A stretch of DNA of 64,000 nt from Ceratorhiza oryzae-sativae (lineage: Eukaryota > Basidiomycota > Agaricomycetes > Cantharellales > Ceratobasidiaceae), in the NCBI GenBank assembly GCA_030998015.1, contig JARWMV010000012.1, positions 264,857-328,856 on the forward strand. The letters are read 5' to 3'. The number at the start of each line of letters is the position of its first letter. The stretch's first letter is position 1. The position numbers and the translations under genes are program-made. Under the pieces are notes generated by a model. That model was not told the DNA's origin. It worked only from the letters and a program-made list of their open reading frames with translations, and ran no database searches. Positions 54,854 through 64,000 of the stretch are shown one piece after another.

Positions 54854-55720
54854 TCATGCAGGAGGGCATGTCACTCTGCACAACTGGGATGAAGCCACCA
54901 GTGTGACAGGCAGTACAACTGGTTCATCTTCATCAGCACCAAGGTCAAGCTCGTCCTCCCTGCCAACCAATTGCATGGCATCTTGGGCATTCTGCACACC
55001 CATGATTAAATCACAAACCTCATCTATGGTTGGACTAAGATGATCATCATCATCTACATCACCAGCCAGTGATTCAAGGGCTTCCTCTGACAAATCAATT
55101 TCTGGTAAAGGTACACTATTTGAAGTGAGTGCTCTATAACAAGTGGGGTAGGAGTTGGAGGCCTCCACAGTTGCTTGTAGGGCAGTGACACTGATAAGGC
55201 TTTTGTATGACAGGTTGAACAGCAAATCCAGGACTGCACATAGCAAAAATGCTTGGTCAAATCAGTAAACATGTTAGTACTGAGCAATTGATGGTACAAT
55301 CAAAGTGTAAATACCTTCTTAATCAAATCATGTCAATTTGCAGTGTGGTATGCTTAGACAATCTGATTCAGGCTATTGGAAGTGGCTGTCATTAACAACA
55401 TATTGAGGCTTGACACCAGAAATTAATGTGTACACAGTCTCATCAAATACATCTGCATGGGCAGAAGTCAGAGTAGAAATACATTGAATCCAATGCAATG
55501 CTGCATGCTTGGAAAAGGCCAGTGCATCTGCCTGGCAGGTAGTCAAAGATAATCCAAGCTTATGTCTCTTGCATCCAAGAATGAAACTGAGCAGAGCAAT
55601 GAACAATCCAACAGTCCAACTGTAGGAGACACTGCTGATCATTGGGAAGTTGATTCTGCTGTATCTCAGTGTGGAAGAAAGGGACAAGGATTTATGAGAC
55701 CCAGTTGCACATGCTCTCAA
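54854..55720 (-). CDS. Unknown ORFs, possibly one spliced gene
   Basis: Open segments 55720-55373 (includes LGLSLTTCQADALAFSKHAA and TLTSAHADVFDETVY) and 55246-54854 (includes an acidic stretch SLAGDVDDDDHLSP and ELDLGADEDEP) lie on one strand, about 130 nt apart. They could be exons of a single gene in the inverted-repeat block. No motif allows a functional call. Confidence 0.3.
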
Positions 55721-56282
55721 ATGTAAACCAATAGGTCTTCTTATTGGAGTATTCTAACAAAAAGCTGAGCTGCTGAACTTCCATGTATCCAGGGGTGGTG
55801 GAATCAGAGACAGAACACATTGATTTACCTGCATAGAGGCACTGGGTCACAAATGTAATGCAGCACATGCCTCAAAATCAGTCAATCCAGCCTTGCATAG
55901 AAATTACTATATATCTTACTTTAGTGTGGTAGTGAAAGTTTTTTGCACTAGGCTAGTGCAACTATGATCCAATTTTTGCAAGAATCTGATAATTTCCAGA
56001 GGAGAAATGGTGCATATAAGATCACAGTACCTGCATTACATTTGGAACACAGCTATAAATAACCAGGCTTCCCATGAGATAGACCTTGTTCTCACACCCA
56101 CTACAGCATATACTTTCATTTTTTCGTTTTTATCCCAAGCTACAATGACTTGCTATGCTACACCTGAGACTTGTGCTTGAATCAGCAATCTGAGGCACCA
56201 GGCAACATTGTTTTGCAAGATTTGACTGCTTGTCAACATCCACCTGACTACTGCAAGTCATATCTATGAATAAAACAACAAA

Positions 56283-56760
56283 ATGCAAATTTTAATGTCT
56301 GTTGCAGCTAAGCCAGGCTGTCCTTGTATCCTGAGTGATTCCAATGCTAAATTTGCAGTGCTCTTGCTTGCTTGTGGCTACACACATAACACAGTTCAGC
56401 TGCAGAACCAACTTTTCCCCCATGTCAGTGTACAGACAGTCTGTTGGAATCATAGGGGAATTTGACTATGAGCATTTGTACAATGTGGTGTACCACTCAT
56501 TACCTGCTGAAACCAGCACAAATGTCTTGAGTGGTGTCAAGAGTGATCAACCTGGACATCAGCTGATTGGGCTTGGCATATGTATTCAGATGAGAAGAAA
56601 TTCAATCTCTTCAGGTCAGATGGGTGCCATTACACATACAGGACTATTGGAAAGTCCACAGACCCTTGCTACACCAAAAAAAACCATCAAACATGTGGGT
56701 TGGGGTGTTATGACTTGGGGGGTGTCACTGGGCAAGGTGTGGGGCAACTTGTCTGTGTCA
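56283..56760 (+). pseudogene. Tc1/mariner transposase relic
   Basis: Across three frames the order of Tc1-type motifs can be read: FPHVSVQTV, then the first catalytic Asp in YSDEKKFNLFRSDG, and KHVGWGVMTWGGV-type sequence. The element ends where the right inverted-repeat arm starts. It is too damaged to be functional. Confidence 0.6.
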
Positions 56761-57233
56761 TGAACTGACATGCATATATCCATTCTATAATATTCTCTTG
56801 ATTTATTACATTTTACAAGATCATTTTCAAAACATACTTGCCTTTTATGGTATATCTGTGTCATGTGACTCAAAGGATGTTCTGGACCAGTGACCAAGAT
56901 GTATTTCAACTCTGATGTGAAATTCCACAGCTCTGCAGTTGCTTCTATCTCTTATTGGTCATGACTCACCATATGGACTTGTTTGTTACAATGTGGCTTG
57001 TATCATGTATATAAACCAGGTCAAGTTTGCAGAGGACTCCTCAAGAACTTGACCTCTTGTTGAATACAAGTTCTTTTCTTATCATTTTCCTTGTTGCCTG
57101 ACTTGTTGTCATCAACATCAGGTCAAGTTCTTGTTCAATCATAAGTCTCAGTGTCACCTGGGATATGTCTGGCACACTGTTGGCATTGTCTTGAGATAAT
57201 ACTTTGTTGCCTCCCCCAATCCTACTCCACCTA

Positions 57234-58540
57234 TGTTACAGGTCAGGGTACACTTGAATATCTAGAGCTTAAGCAAATGTAGATATGTTAGTATACACTA
57301 ATCATACTCAATACTTCTTATACTAGAGTAAGAAGGCTCAAAGTAGTTGCAATGCAATCAAGTAACACTCAAGGTAGTCTTAATCTTTCACAGTGTAAAC
57401 TGACTAATTTATAGGTATAAAGAGCAAGACTACTATGGTCAGGTTCCCTTAGATATCTTAAATATAGTTCAGCCCTAGTCGCTTGGACTAACTGATACTA
57501 ATCTTAATACTAGACTTAACCAATAGCTTATAGGATAGATGGTGGGCTGCCTAATGCATGTACTTCCTCAGCTACAGGTACTTAGATTTCCTCTCATAGC
57601 CAGTACTTAATGTCACACTCAATCAGGCAATGTTGTATCCTTATATATCTCTGTATATAAGATACAATGAATCAGACAGTATATAACTAATATGGTACTT
57701 CATTCCTCAGTACTAGTTGTATAAGAAATCACACATGGGCAGGAGAAATAGAAAGAGAAAGGAAACCAATAACCAGTCTGGGTAGAGTAGAGGAGGGGGG
57801 TGGTCTGGAAGGGCCTCAGAGGAGGTCCTTTTATACCCTGAGGAGGGCATCCCAGAGCCAAATATATACATGCATGCCAGTGCGATCATCAAAAGAGGGT
57901 ACTGCTATACTTGGGGTACACCCTAGCCCAGTATAGGATAAAAGAGTAAAGACAGGGTGTGGATCAAAGGCATTGAGGCATCTGAGACCTGCTATTGGCT
58001 TGTAGATCATATTATCGTAGTATATACATGTAATGAATGGAGGCTACATGTCAGTGAGTCATAAAGTGAGTCAGAGAAGCTTCTGGATCAATTTGGGAAG
58101 CTCTCCTGACTCACTGGAGTCATTAGATCTTGATTGATGGTCCAGTAAGATTCTAATGATCTTCGGGCCATTCCGGCGCGAGGATCCGGTGGATCGCGAC
58201 GATCTTCGGGCAGCAGATACCGCCGAAGATTAGCTATCGATAGAGCATAAGACCATCTTGATAGCGTAAGCGGTTGCCGAGATATGAGCGGAGCGACGTT
58301 GTAATCAATATCTCCTGATAAGAGGAAATATCGCAACCTCTATATCTCTCTGAGCTCTTAAGATAAAATCACGATAAAATATGCGTTGGAAAGAGGAGAT
58401 TTTGTACTATTTAATAGAACACAAATAGTACAATTTCAGATGCATACAAATTCATTTAATTTCAAGAAAAATTACAGAGGCATCACTTGAGGTTGGCAGA
58501 GCAGACTAAAATAATAGAAAAATGTTAGTGATCCATAACA
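57234..58540 (-). mobile_element. Solo LTR R, copy 1, with target duplication
   Basis: 1,307 bp with TG...CA ends (TGTTACAGGTCAGG at left, GATCCATAACA at right), flanked by the direct repeat ACCTA at 57229-57233 and 58541-58545. A TATA-like TATAAAAGG on the minus strand near 57835 sets the orientation. A CpG-dense patch lies at about 58165-58315. There are no internal genes, so it is a solo LTR left by recombination. Confidence 0.9.
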
Positions 58541-58783
58541 ACCTATCCACAGCCACAAGACATTGTTGCCCTATATGTGCCTCTGTGAAACCTTGCATAC
58601 CTATATCAGTTGAAGCACTATTGGTCCTTGTGGATGCAGCAGCTCACTGACCAAAGGTCAGGTCCCTCACACATCATAACAAGCTTTGGTTCTCTGATCT
58701 CTTTTGTCAACAAGAGGTGGGATCGCTCATTGCCCTTAAGTAGCTGAGCAATGGAGGTCACCTTCCTGTTCCAATAGACTTGG
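58541..58783. other. Spacer between two solo LTRs
   Basis: About 240 bp of CpG-poor sequence with no recognised feature apart from the target duplications at its ends. Confidence 0.5.
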
Positions 58784-60093
58784 TGTTACAGGTCAGGGTA
58801 TACTTGAATATCTAGAGCTTAAGCAAATGTAGATATGTTAGTATACACTAATTGTAGTCAATACTTCTTAGACTAGAGTAAGAAGGCTCAAAGTAGTTGC
58901 AATGCAATCAAGTAACACTCAAGGTAGTCTTAATCTTTCACAGTGTAAACTGATTAATTTATAGGTATAAAGAGCAAGACTACTATGGTCAGGTTCCCTT
59001 AGATATCTTAAATGTAGTTCAGCCCTAGTCACTTGGACTAACTGATACTAATCTTAATACTAGACTTAACCAATAGCTTATAGGATAGGTGGTGGGCTGC
59101 CTAATGCGTGTACTTCCTCAGCTACAGGTAATTAGATTTCCTCTAATAGCTGGTACTTAATGTCATGCTCAATCAGGCAATATTGTATCCTTATATAACT
59201 CTGTATATAAGATACAATGACTCAGACAGTATATAACTAATATGGTACTTTATTCCTCAGTACTAGTTATATAAGAAATCACACACAGACAAGAGAAATA
59301 GAAAGAGAAAAAGGAAACCAATAACCAGTCTGGGTTGAGTAGTGAAGGAAAGGTGGTCTGGAAGGGCCTCAGAGGAGGTCCTTTTATACCCTGAGGAGGG
59401 CATTCCAGAGCCAAATAGATACATGCATGCCAGTGCAATCATCAAAAGAGGGCACTGCTATACTTGGGGTACACCCTAGCCCAGTATAGGATAAAAGAGT
59501 AAAGACCAGGTGTGGATCGAAGGGATTGATGCATCTGAGACCTGCTATTGGCTTGTAGATCATATTATCATAGTATATACATGTAATGAACGGAGGCTAC
59601 ATGTCAGTGAGTCATAAAGTGAGTCAGAGAAGCTTCTGGATCAATTTGGGAAGCTCTCCTGACTCACTGGAGTCATTAGATCTTGATTGATGGTCCAGTA
59701 AGATTCCAATGATCTTTGGGCCATTTCGGCGCGAGGATCCGGTGGATCGCGAGGATCTTCGGGCAGCAGATACCGCCGAAGATTGGCTATCGATAGAGCA
59801 CAAGATCGCTTTGATAGCGTAAGCGGTTGCCGAGATATGAGCGATGCGATGTAGTAATCAATATCTCCAGATAAGAGGAAATATCACAACCTCTATATCT
59901 CCCTGAGTTCTTAAGATAAAATCACGATAAAATATGTGTTGGAAAGAGGAGATTCTGTAATATTTAATGGAACACAAATAGTACAATTTTGAATGCATAC
60001 AAATTCATTTAATTTCAAGAAAAACTACAGAGGCATTGCTTGAGGTTGGCAGAGCAGACTAAAATAATAGAAAAATGTTAGTGATCCATAACA
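58784..60093 (-). mobile_element. Solo LTR R, copy 2, with target duplication
   Basis: About 1,310 bp, closely similar to copy 1 and in the same orientation. It is flanked by CTTGG at 58779-58783 and 60094-60098. It carries the same CpG-dense patch (about 59728-59850). Confidence 0.9.
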
Positions 60094-61702
60094 CTTGGGA
60101 AAGGGTCTATTTTTCTTCTTGTTCTATCTTGCTCTTGCTTGAGTATGTCTCTGATGGAATGCACAGCCCTCAGTGGCACAACCCTTTGCAGAAGACCAGC
60201 ACTGCCATTTGTGTGGGTGGTTTGGACACCTGTCTATCCAATGCTTCACCCTCAACTCAGTTGAAGACATCCTCGAAGAGGCTGGGCATATCAATTTTAA
60301 CTGTGTGAAAATTGTCAAAGTCCACCCCCAGAAAGTTGGACAAGCCCAACAAGCCTTTGTTACCAAGCCAGGTGCCCCTGAGTGCAAAATCTGCCATTGA
60401 GCAAATGGAGCCACCTTCCCAGTGTGCTATCCCTACTGTCCTAAGAATGACAAATTCTTATACTACTACATCATCCCCTGTCACCAGCTATAAGCTGGAG
60501 AACCTTGGCCAACAACTCCTTTGTCACCTACCAGATACCATCAAAAATTTCCAAGGCAGGTATCATCATTACCATAATAGGTACAAAGAAACTTGTGAAA
60601 AACTCCACAAAGCTGAGGCCTGCTGTGCATACCTAACTGAGCAGTTGCACAAACACCAGGAGGATTATTTGTCCCTCCTCCACAACCATCTTGAACTACA
60701 AGCACTAGTTTGAGAAACAACTGGACCCCATGAGTATGCTTTCCCTACCTTCTCAACTCCTTCAGCCCTCCCTCATCCTATCCTTCTAAGTGGCATGGGC
60801 TTGCCAATTCAGGAAGAAGCACCCCTTCCAGCAGCCCAAATCAATCTTCCCCAAGGAAGCACTCCTTTGGGACCAAACTAAACTGAAGAGGGTGGAACTG
60901 CTGTATTGTTGCCAGGACACCAAGAGTTGGGACCTGGACAATACATGGCTGAGATTTGGGGGGGTTGGAAACTTTGAGATTTATAGGCTTGTGCAGGGTA
61001 CAGAAATCTTCTGGTACCAAAACAATTCTCAATTCCCTGTAATTCCCTATCACCTCTGTTGCTCCTAGAATTTTTTGGCAATATCCCTGAAATGGCATCA
61101 CAATCCCCTGCCCCTGCTTGGGCAAATACGTCTGATGAAGAGAAAGTTATCTATATGCTTCAGTCAATGGACGAATTGCAAGAACAAACCAACAACCTCC
61201 AAAATGATATTAGAGACATTGAACATAATAATAAAACCTACACAGACTCACTTGAAGCAAAACTCACAACAAACCAGACAAAGATAGACACCAATGTGGC
61301 TGGGCTGGCCACCAATGTTAACAACCTAGTTGGCATGTTAGCAATACTCCAAACCACTATCACATGCATTGAAACGCAAATCCATACCTCCTTGGGTGGC
61401 TCAGGTGCTGCCCAAGTACAACCCTCCTCCAGCATGACCCTGCCACAACCAGCAACCACCACTACCTCTAGTGGATCAACCACAAAAGTTAAAATGGCTG
61501 CTCCCCAAAAGTGTGATGGCATGAAGCATGAAGACACCACTTCATTTAGAATCACATGTGCTTGATACATCAACACAAACATGAGTGGGCACTCTGCCGA
61601 TCAGGTGGTTGCCTTTATCATGTCTTATCTTGAAGGGTCCACTGCCAAATGGGTCAACTCATATGAGGAATTCAAAATCCTAAACCCTGGAACTGCAGTC
61701 CC
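60094..61702 (+). mobile_element. Inverted second copy of the gypsy-2 5' region
   Basis: Plus-strand counterparts of 53258-51730: the CCHC ORF (60173-60400, CHLCGWFGHLSIQC), the coiled-coil ORF (60312-60713), the third ORF (60790-61068) and the start of Gag (61093-61565 and on to 61702, one stop at 61563). It ends where LTR R copy 3 begins. The CCHC ORF carries a TGA where copy 1 has Trp. Gag reads MASQSPAPAWANTSDEEK at its start. Confidence 0.85.
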
Positions 61703-62834
61703 TGTTATGGATCACTAACATTTTCTATTATTTTAGTCTGCTCTGCCAACCTCAAGTGATGCCTCTGTAATTAATTTGTGAAATACTTGAATTTGTATGC
61801 ACTCCAAATTGTACTATTTTGTGTTCCATTAAATAGAAAAAATTTCCCACTCTCCAACGCGTATTTTATTAAGATTTTACAATAAGATCTCAGAGAGATA
61901 CAGAGGTTGTGATATTTCCTCTTATCAGGAGATATTGATTACAACGTCGCTCCACTCATATCTCGGCAACCGCTTACGCTATCAAGATGGTCTTATGCTC
62001 TATCGATAGCTAATCTTCGGCAGTATCTGCTGCCCGAAGATCGTCGAGATCCACCGGATCCTTGCGCCGGAATGGCCCGAAGATCATTAGAATCTTACTG
62101 GACCATCAATCAAGATCTAATGACTCCAGTGAGTCAGGAGAGCTTCCCAAATTGATCCAGAAGCTTCTCTGACTCACTTTATGACTCACTGACATGTAGC
62201 CTCCATTCATTACATGTATATACTATGATAATATGATCTACAAGCCAATAGCAGGTCTCAGATGCATCAATGCCTTTGATCCACACCCTGTCTTTACTCT
62301 TTTATCCTATACTGGGCTAGGGTGTACCCCAAGTATAGCAGTACCCTCTTTTGACGATTGCACTGGCATGCATGCATCTATTTGGCTCTGGAATGCCCTC
62401 CTCAGGGTATAAAAGGACCTCCTCTGAGGCCCTTCCAGACCACCTTCCCTACTCTACTCAACCCAGACTGGTTATTGGTTTCTTTTTCTCTTTCTATTTT
62501 CTCTTGTCTGTGTGTGATTTCTTATATAACTAGTACTGAGGAATAAAGTACCATATTAGTTATATATTGTCTGATTCATTGTATCTTATATACAGAGTTA
62601 TATAAGGATACAATATTGCCTGATTGAGCATGACATTAAGTACCAGCTATTAGAGGAAATCTAAGTACCTGTAGCTGAGGAAGTACATGCCTTAGGCAGC
62701 CCACCATCTATCCTATAAGCTATTGGTTAAGTCTAGTATTAAGATTAGTATCAGTTAGTCCAAGTGACTAGGGCTGAACTACATTTAAGATATCTAAGGG
62801 AACCTGACCATAGTAGTCTTGCTCTTTATGCCTA
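61703..62834 (+). mobile_element. LTR R, copy 3, truncated by a Tc1/mariner element
   Basis: Opposite in orientation to copies 1 and 2. It begins TGTTATGGATCACTAAC at 61703, inside the gypsy-2 Gag. The match ends at 62834, where a mariner inverted repeat starts, so the last part (about 170 bp) of the LTR is displaced beyond the window. A TATAAAAGG lies near 62408, and the CpG-dense patch is at about 61960-62080. Confidence 0.88.
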
Positions 62835-64000
62835 CAGTGGTCAGCAAATCAAATGCAACACATGACTGTGAGAGCTTGTGACTGCTGCAACAGGCTGTGT
62901 GTGCTGATTTGTACTTTAGTCTAATAGTAAAAATTGCTTGAACAATAGCCTACTATTGTCCTGCTGAGTATCTGGTGACTTTGTGGCATTGCTGCAGAGA
63001 AATGGGCAAAATACTGGTTTTCATTGTTGCATTTGATATGCATCTGACTAATAAATTACTTGCCCCTATTGCTCTTGACACTGTGTCCCCCTATTTAAGC
63101 CTGCCTAAATGCACTACATAATCTCAAACTCATCTGACTATGGCCCTGCATGGCCCTCAACACTCTCCTAAGGTTTGAGCTCAAATTGTTGCTCTCCATG
63201 AGGCTGGGATGGGCATCTACATAATTTCAACCAAACTTGGTGTCCCCCTGTTGACCATGAGCAAGACTTGCTCTTGTTTTGCAAAAACTTGTAGCTATCA
63301 CTCCCATTGGGCTAATTCTGGTCACCCCTGCAAGCTGATGCTTTTGGACATGAAATTTGTTGCACTTTTGCTCTCTCAGAACTGTTTGGCCACAGCAGCT
63401 CAGCTTAGGTGTGATTATTTTCCCCATGTTTCCACTGACTCTGTCCACCATCACCTTTGTGAGCTTGGAATACACAACTACACTTGCTGCCACGTCCCCT
63501 TGCTTTTATACCACCACATGCAAGCTTGCCACAGGTGGGCTAGTGATCACGCAACATGGACCATGCATGATTGGTGTAAGGTTGTCTTTTCAGATGAGTC
63601 CAAGTTCAACATTTTTGGGTTGGATGGGCCTGCACACTGCTGGAGGTGCCCAGGGCTTGTGCTAGATCCAAGATATACATGCAAGTTGGTCAAACATGGT
63701 GGTGGGAGCATCATGGTCTGGGGCTGTGTCACTGTGAAGGGGGTGGGTTGTCTTTACCACATCAATGGTTGCCTCATGGCTGTTCAATACATCAAAATTT
63801 TGAACTCAGAGCTTCTAGGTACCCTTGGCAACCACTCCTGCACACACACAACATCATATTCCAGCATGACAACAATCCCAAACATGCTGCTGGGCTGACA
63901 TGGGACTGGCTTCAGAAACACAAGCTCTCACTTCTCCCTTGGCCTGCACAGCCCTGATATGGACATTATTGAGAACATTTGGGACTATTTAGACTGTCAG
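62835..64000 (+). mobile_element. Tc1/mariner DNA transposon, right end outside window
   Basis: Starts CAGTGGTCAGCAAATC directly after a TA dinucleotide (62833-62834), as expected for TA-targeting elements, and encodes a DD34E transposase. Only the left terminal repeat is in the window. Confidence 0.85.
63142..64000 (+). pseudogene. Tc1-type DD34E transposase (stops, frameshifts; incomplete)
   Basis: Starts MALHGPQHSPKV at 63142. A TGA at codon 13 interrupts the N-terminal helix-turn-helix region (QIVALHEAGMGIYIISTKLG). The catalytic domain shows VVFSDESKFNIFG (first Asp), VKHGGGSIMVWGC, IIFQHDNNPKH (second Asp, after a frameshift near 63830) and, after another frameshift, SPDMDIIENIWDYLD with the Glu 34 residues after the second Asp. 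It would cut and paste DNA at TA sites. This copy is inactive and runs off the window. Confidence 0.88.

Larger units (their letters stand above)
53259..57140. mobile_element. 3.9 kb block bounded by long inverted repeats
   Basis: Left arm 53259-53640 and right arm 56757-57140 are inverted copies of each other (about 383 bp, high identity). Outer ends start GATTGAACAAGAACTTGACC; inner ends share TGTCATGAACTGACA. Inside are unrecognised minus-strand ORFs (53608-55720) and a Tc1/mariner relic (56283-56760). The left end interrupts the gypsy-2 leader ORF exactly at 53258. No target duplication is visible, so it may be a DNA transposon with long terminal repeats or an inverted pair of solo repeats. 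Confidence 0.65.

Noticed and set aside
53259..57140. Reading the inverted arms as the LTR pair of one retrotransposon
   Set aside because: LTRs of one element are direct, not inverted, repeats, and no gag or pol lies between them.

Overview
The window is nuclear DNA of a filamentous basidiomycete. Genes are cut by many 45-60 nt introns with CTAAC-like branch sites, and the mobile elements are the Tad-type LINEs, Ty3/gypsy chromoviruses and Tc1/mariner elements usual in Agaricomycetes. A Rhizoctonia/Thanatephorus-type fungus is my best guess, from general familiarity and not from a search. There are no bacterial operons, rRNA genes or CRISPR arrays.

Left half (1 to about 32.4 kb), CpG-normal and gene-bearing. 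A membrane-anchored Cu/Zn superoxide dismutase (136-1021) is followed by a type II membrane protein with an unresolved C-terminus (from 1962). Three tandem, same-strand paralogues of a two-finger C2H2 zinc-finger protein come next (A 5587-7015, B 8949-10733, C 13543-15237), with a small coiled-coil gene between A and B. A nearly complete Tad-like LINE (15.7-20.7 kb, minus strand) lies just upstream of a serine/threonine kinase gene (21087-23949). Then come a small RNase H-like gene, a relic LINE 3' end, a six-exon SMP-30/gluconolactonase gene (26669-28310), and, convergent with it, a 14-exon GH55 exo-beta-1,3-glucanase gene (28543-31591). The last two could act together on extracellular glucan and its products, but this is inference.

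Right half (32.4-64 kb), almost devoid of CpG and packed with nested mobile DNA. The centrepiece is a 10.35 kb Ty3/gypsy chromovirus (37502-47855, minus strand) with 644-654 bp LTRs. Between its chromodomain and its polypurine tract it carries about 3.2 kb of cargo: an unidentified ORF, a spliced divergent 149-aa gene, and a spliced gene for a CRESS-DNA-virus-type Rep protein (HUH endonuclease plus superfamily 3 helicase). This is the most unusual object in the window. Rightwards follow a second decayed gypsy element (47.9-53.3 kb), a 3.9 kb block bounded by long inverted repeats (53.26-57.14 kb), three copies of a 1.3 kb LTR (two with clear 5-bp target duplications), an inverted second copy of the 5' part of the second gypsy element (60.1-61.7 kb), and a Tc1/mariner element running off the right end.

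In-frame stops in the right-half element ORFs are mostly TGA, as expected from CGA to TGA decay in methylated repeats. All exon coordinates were worked out by hand from splice sites, reading phase and family motifs.
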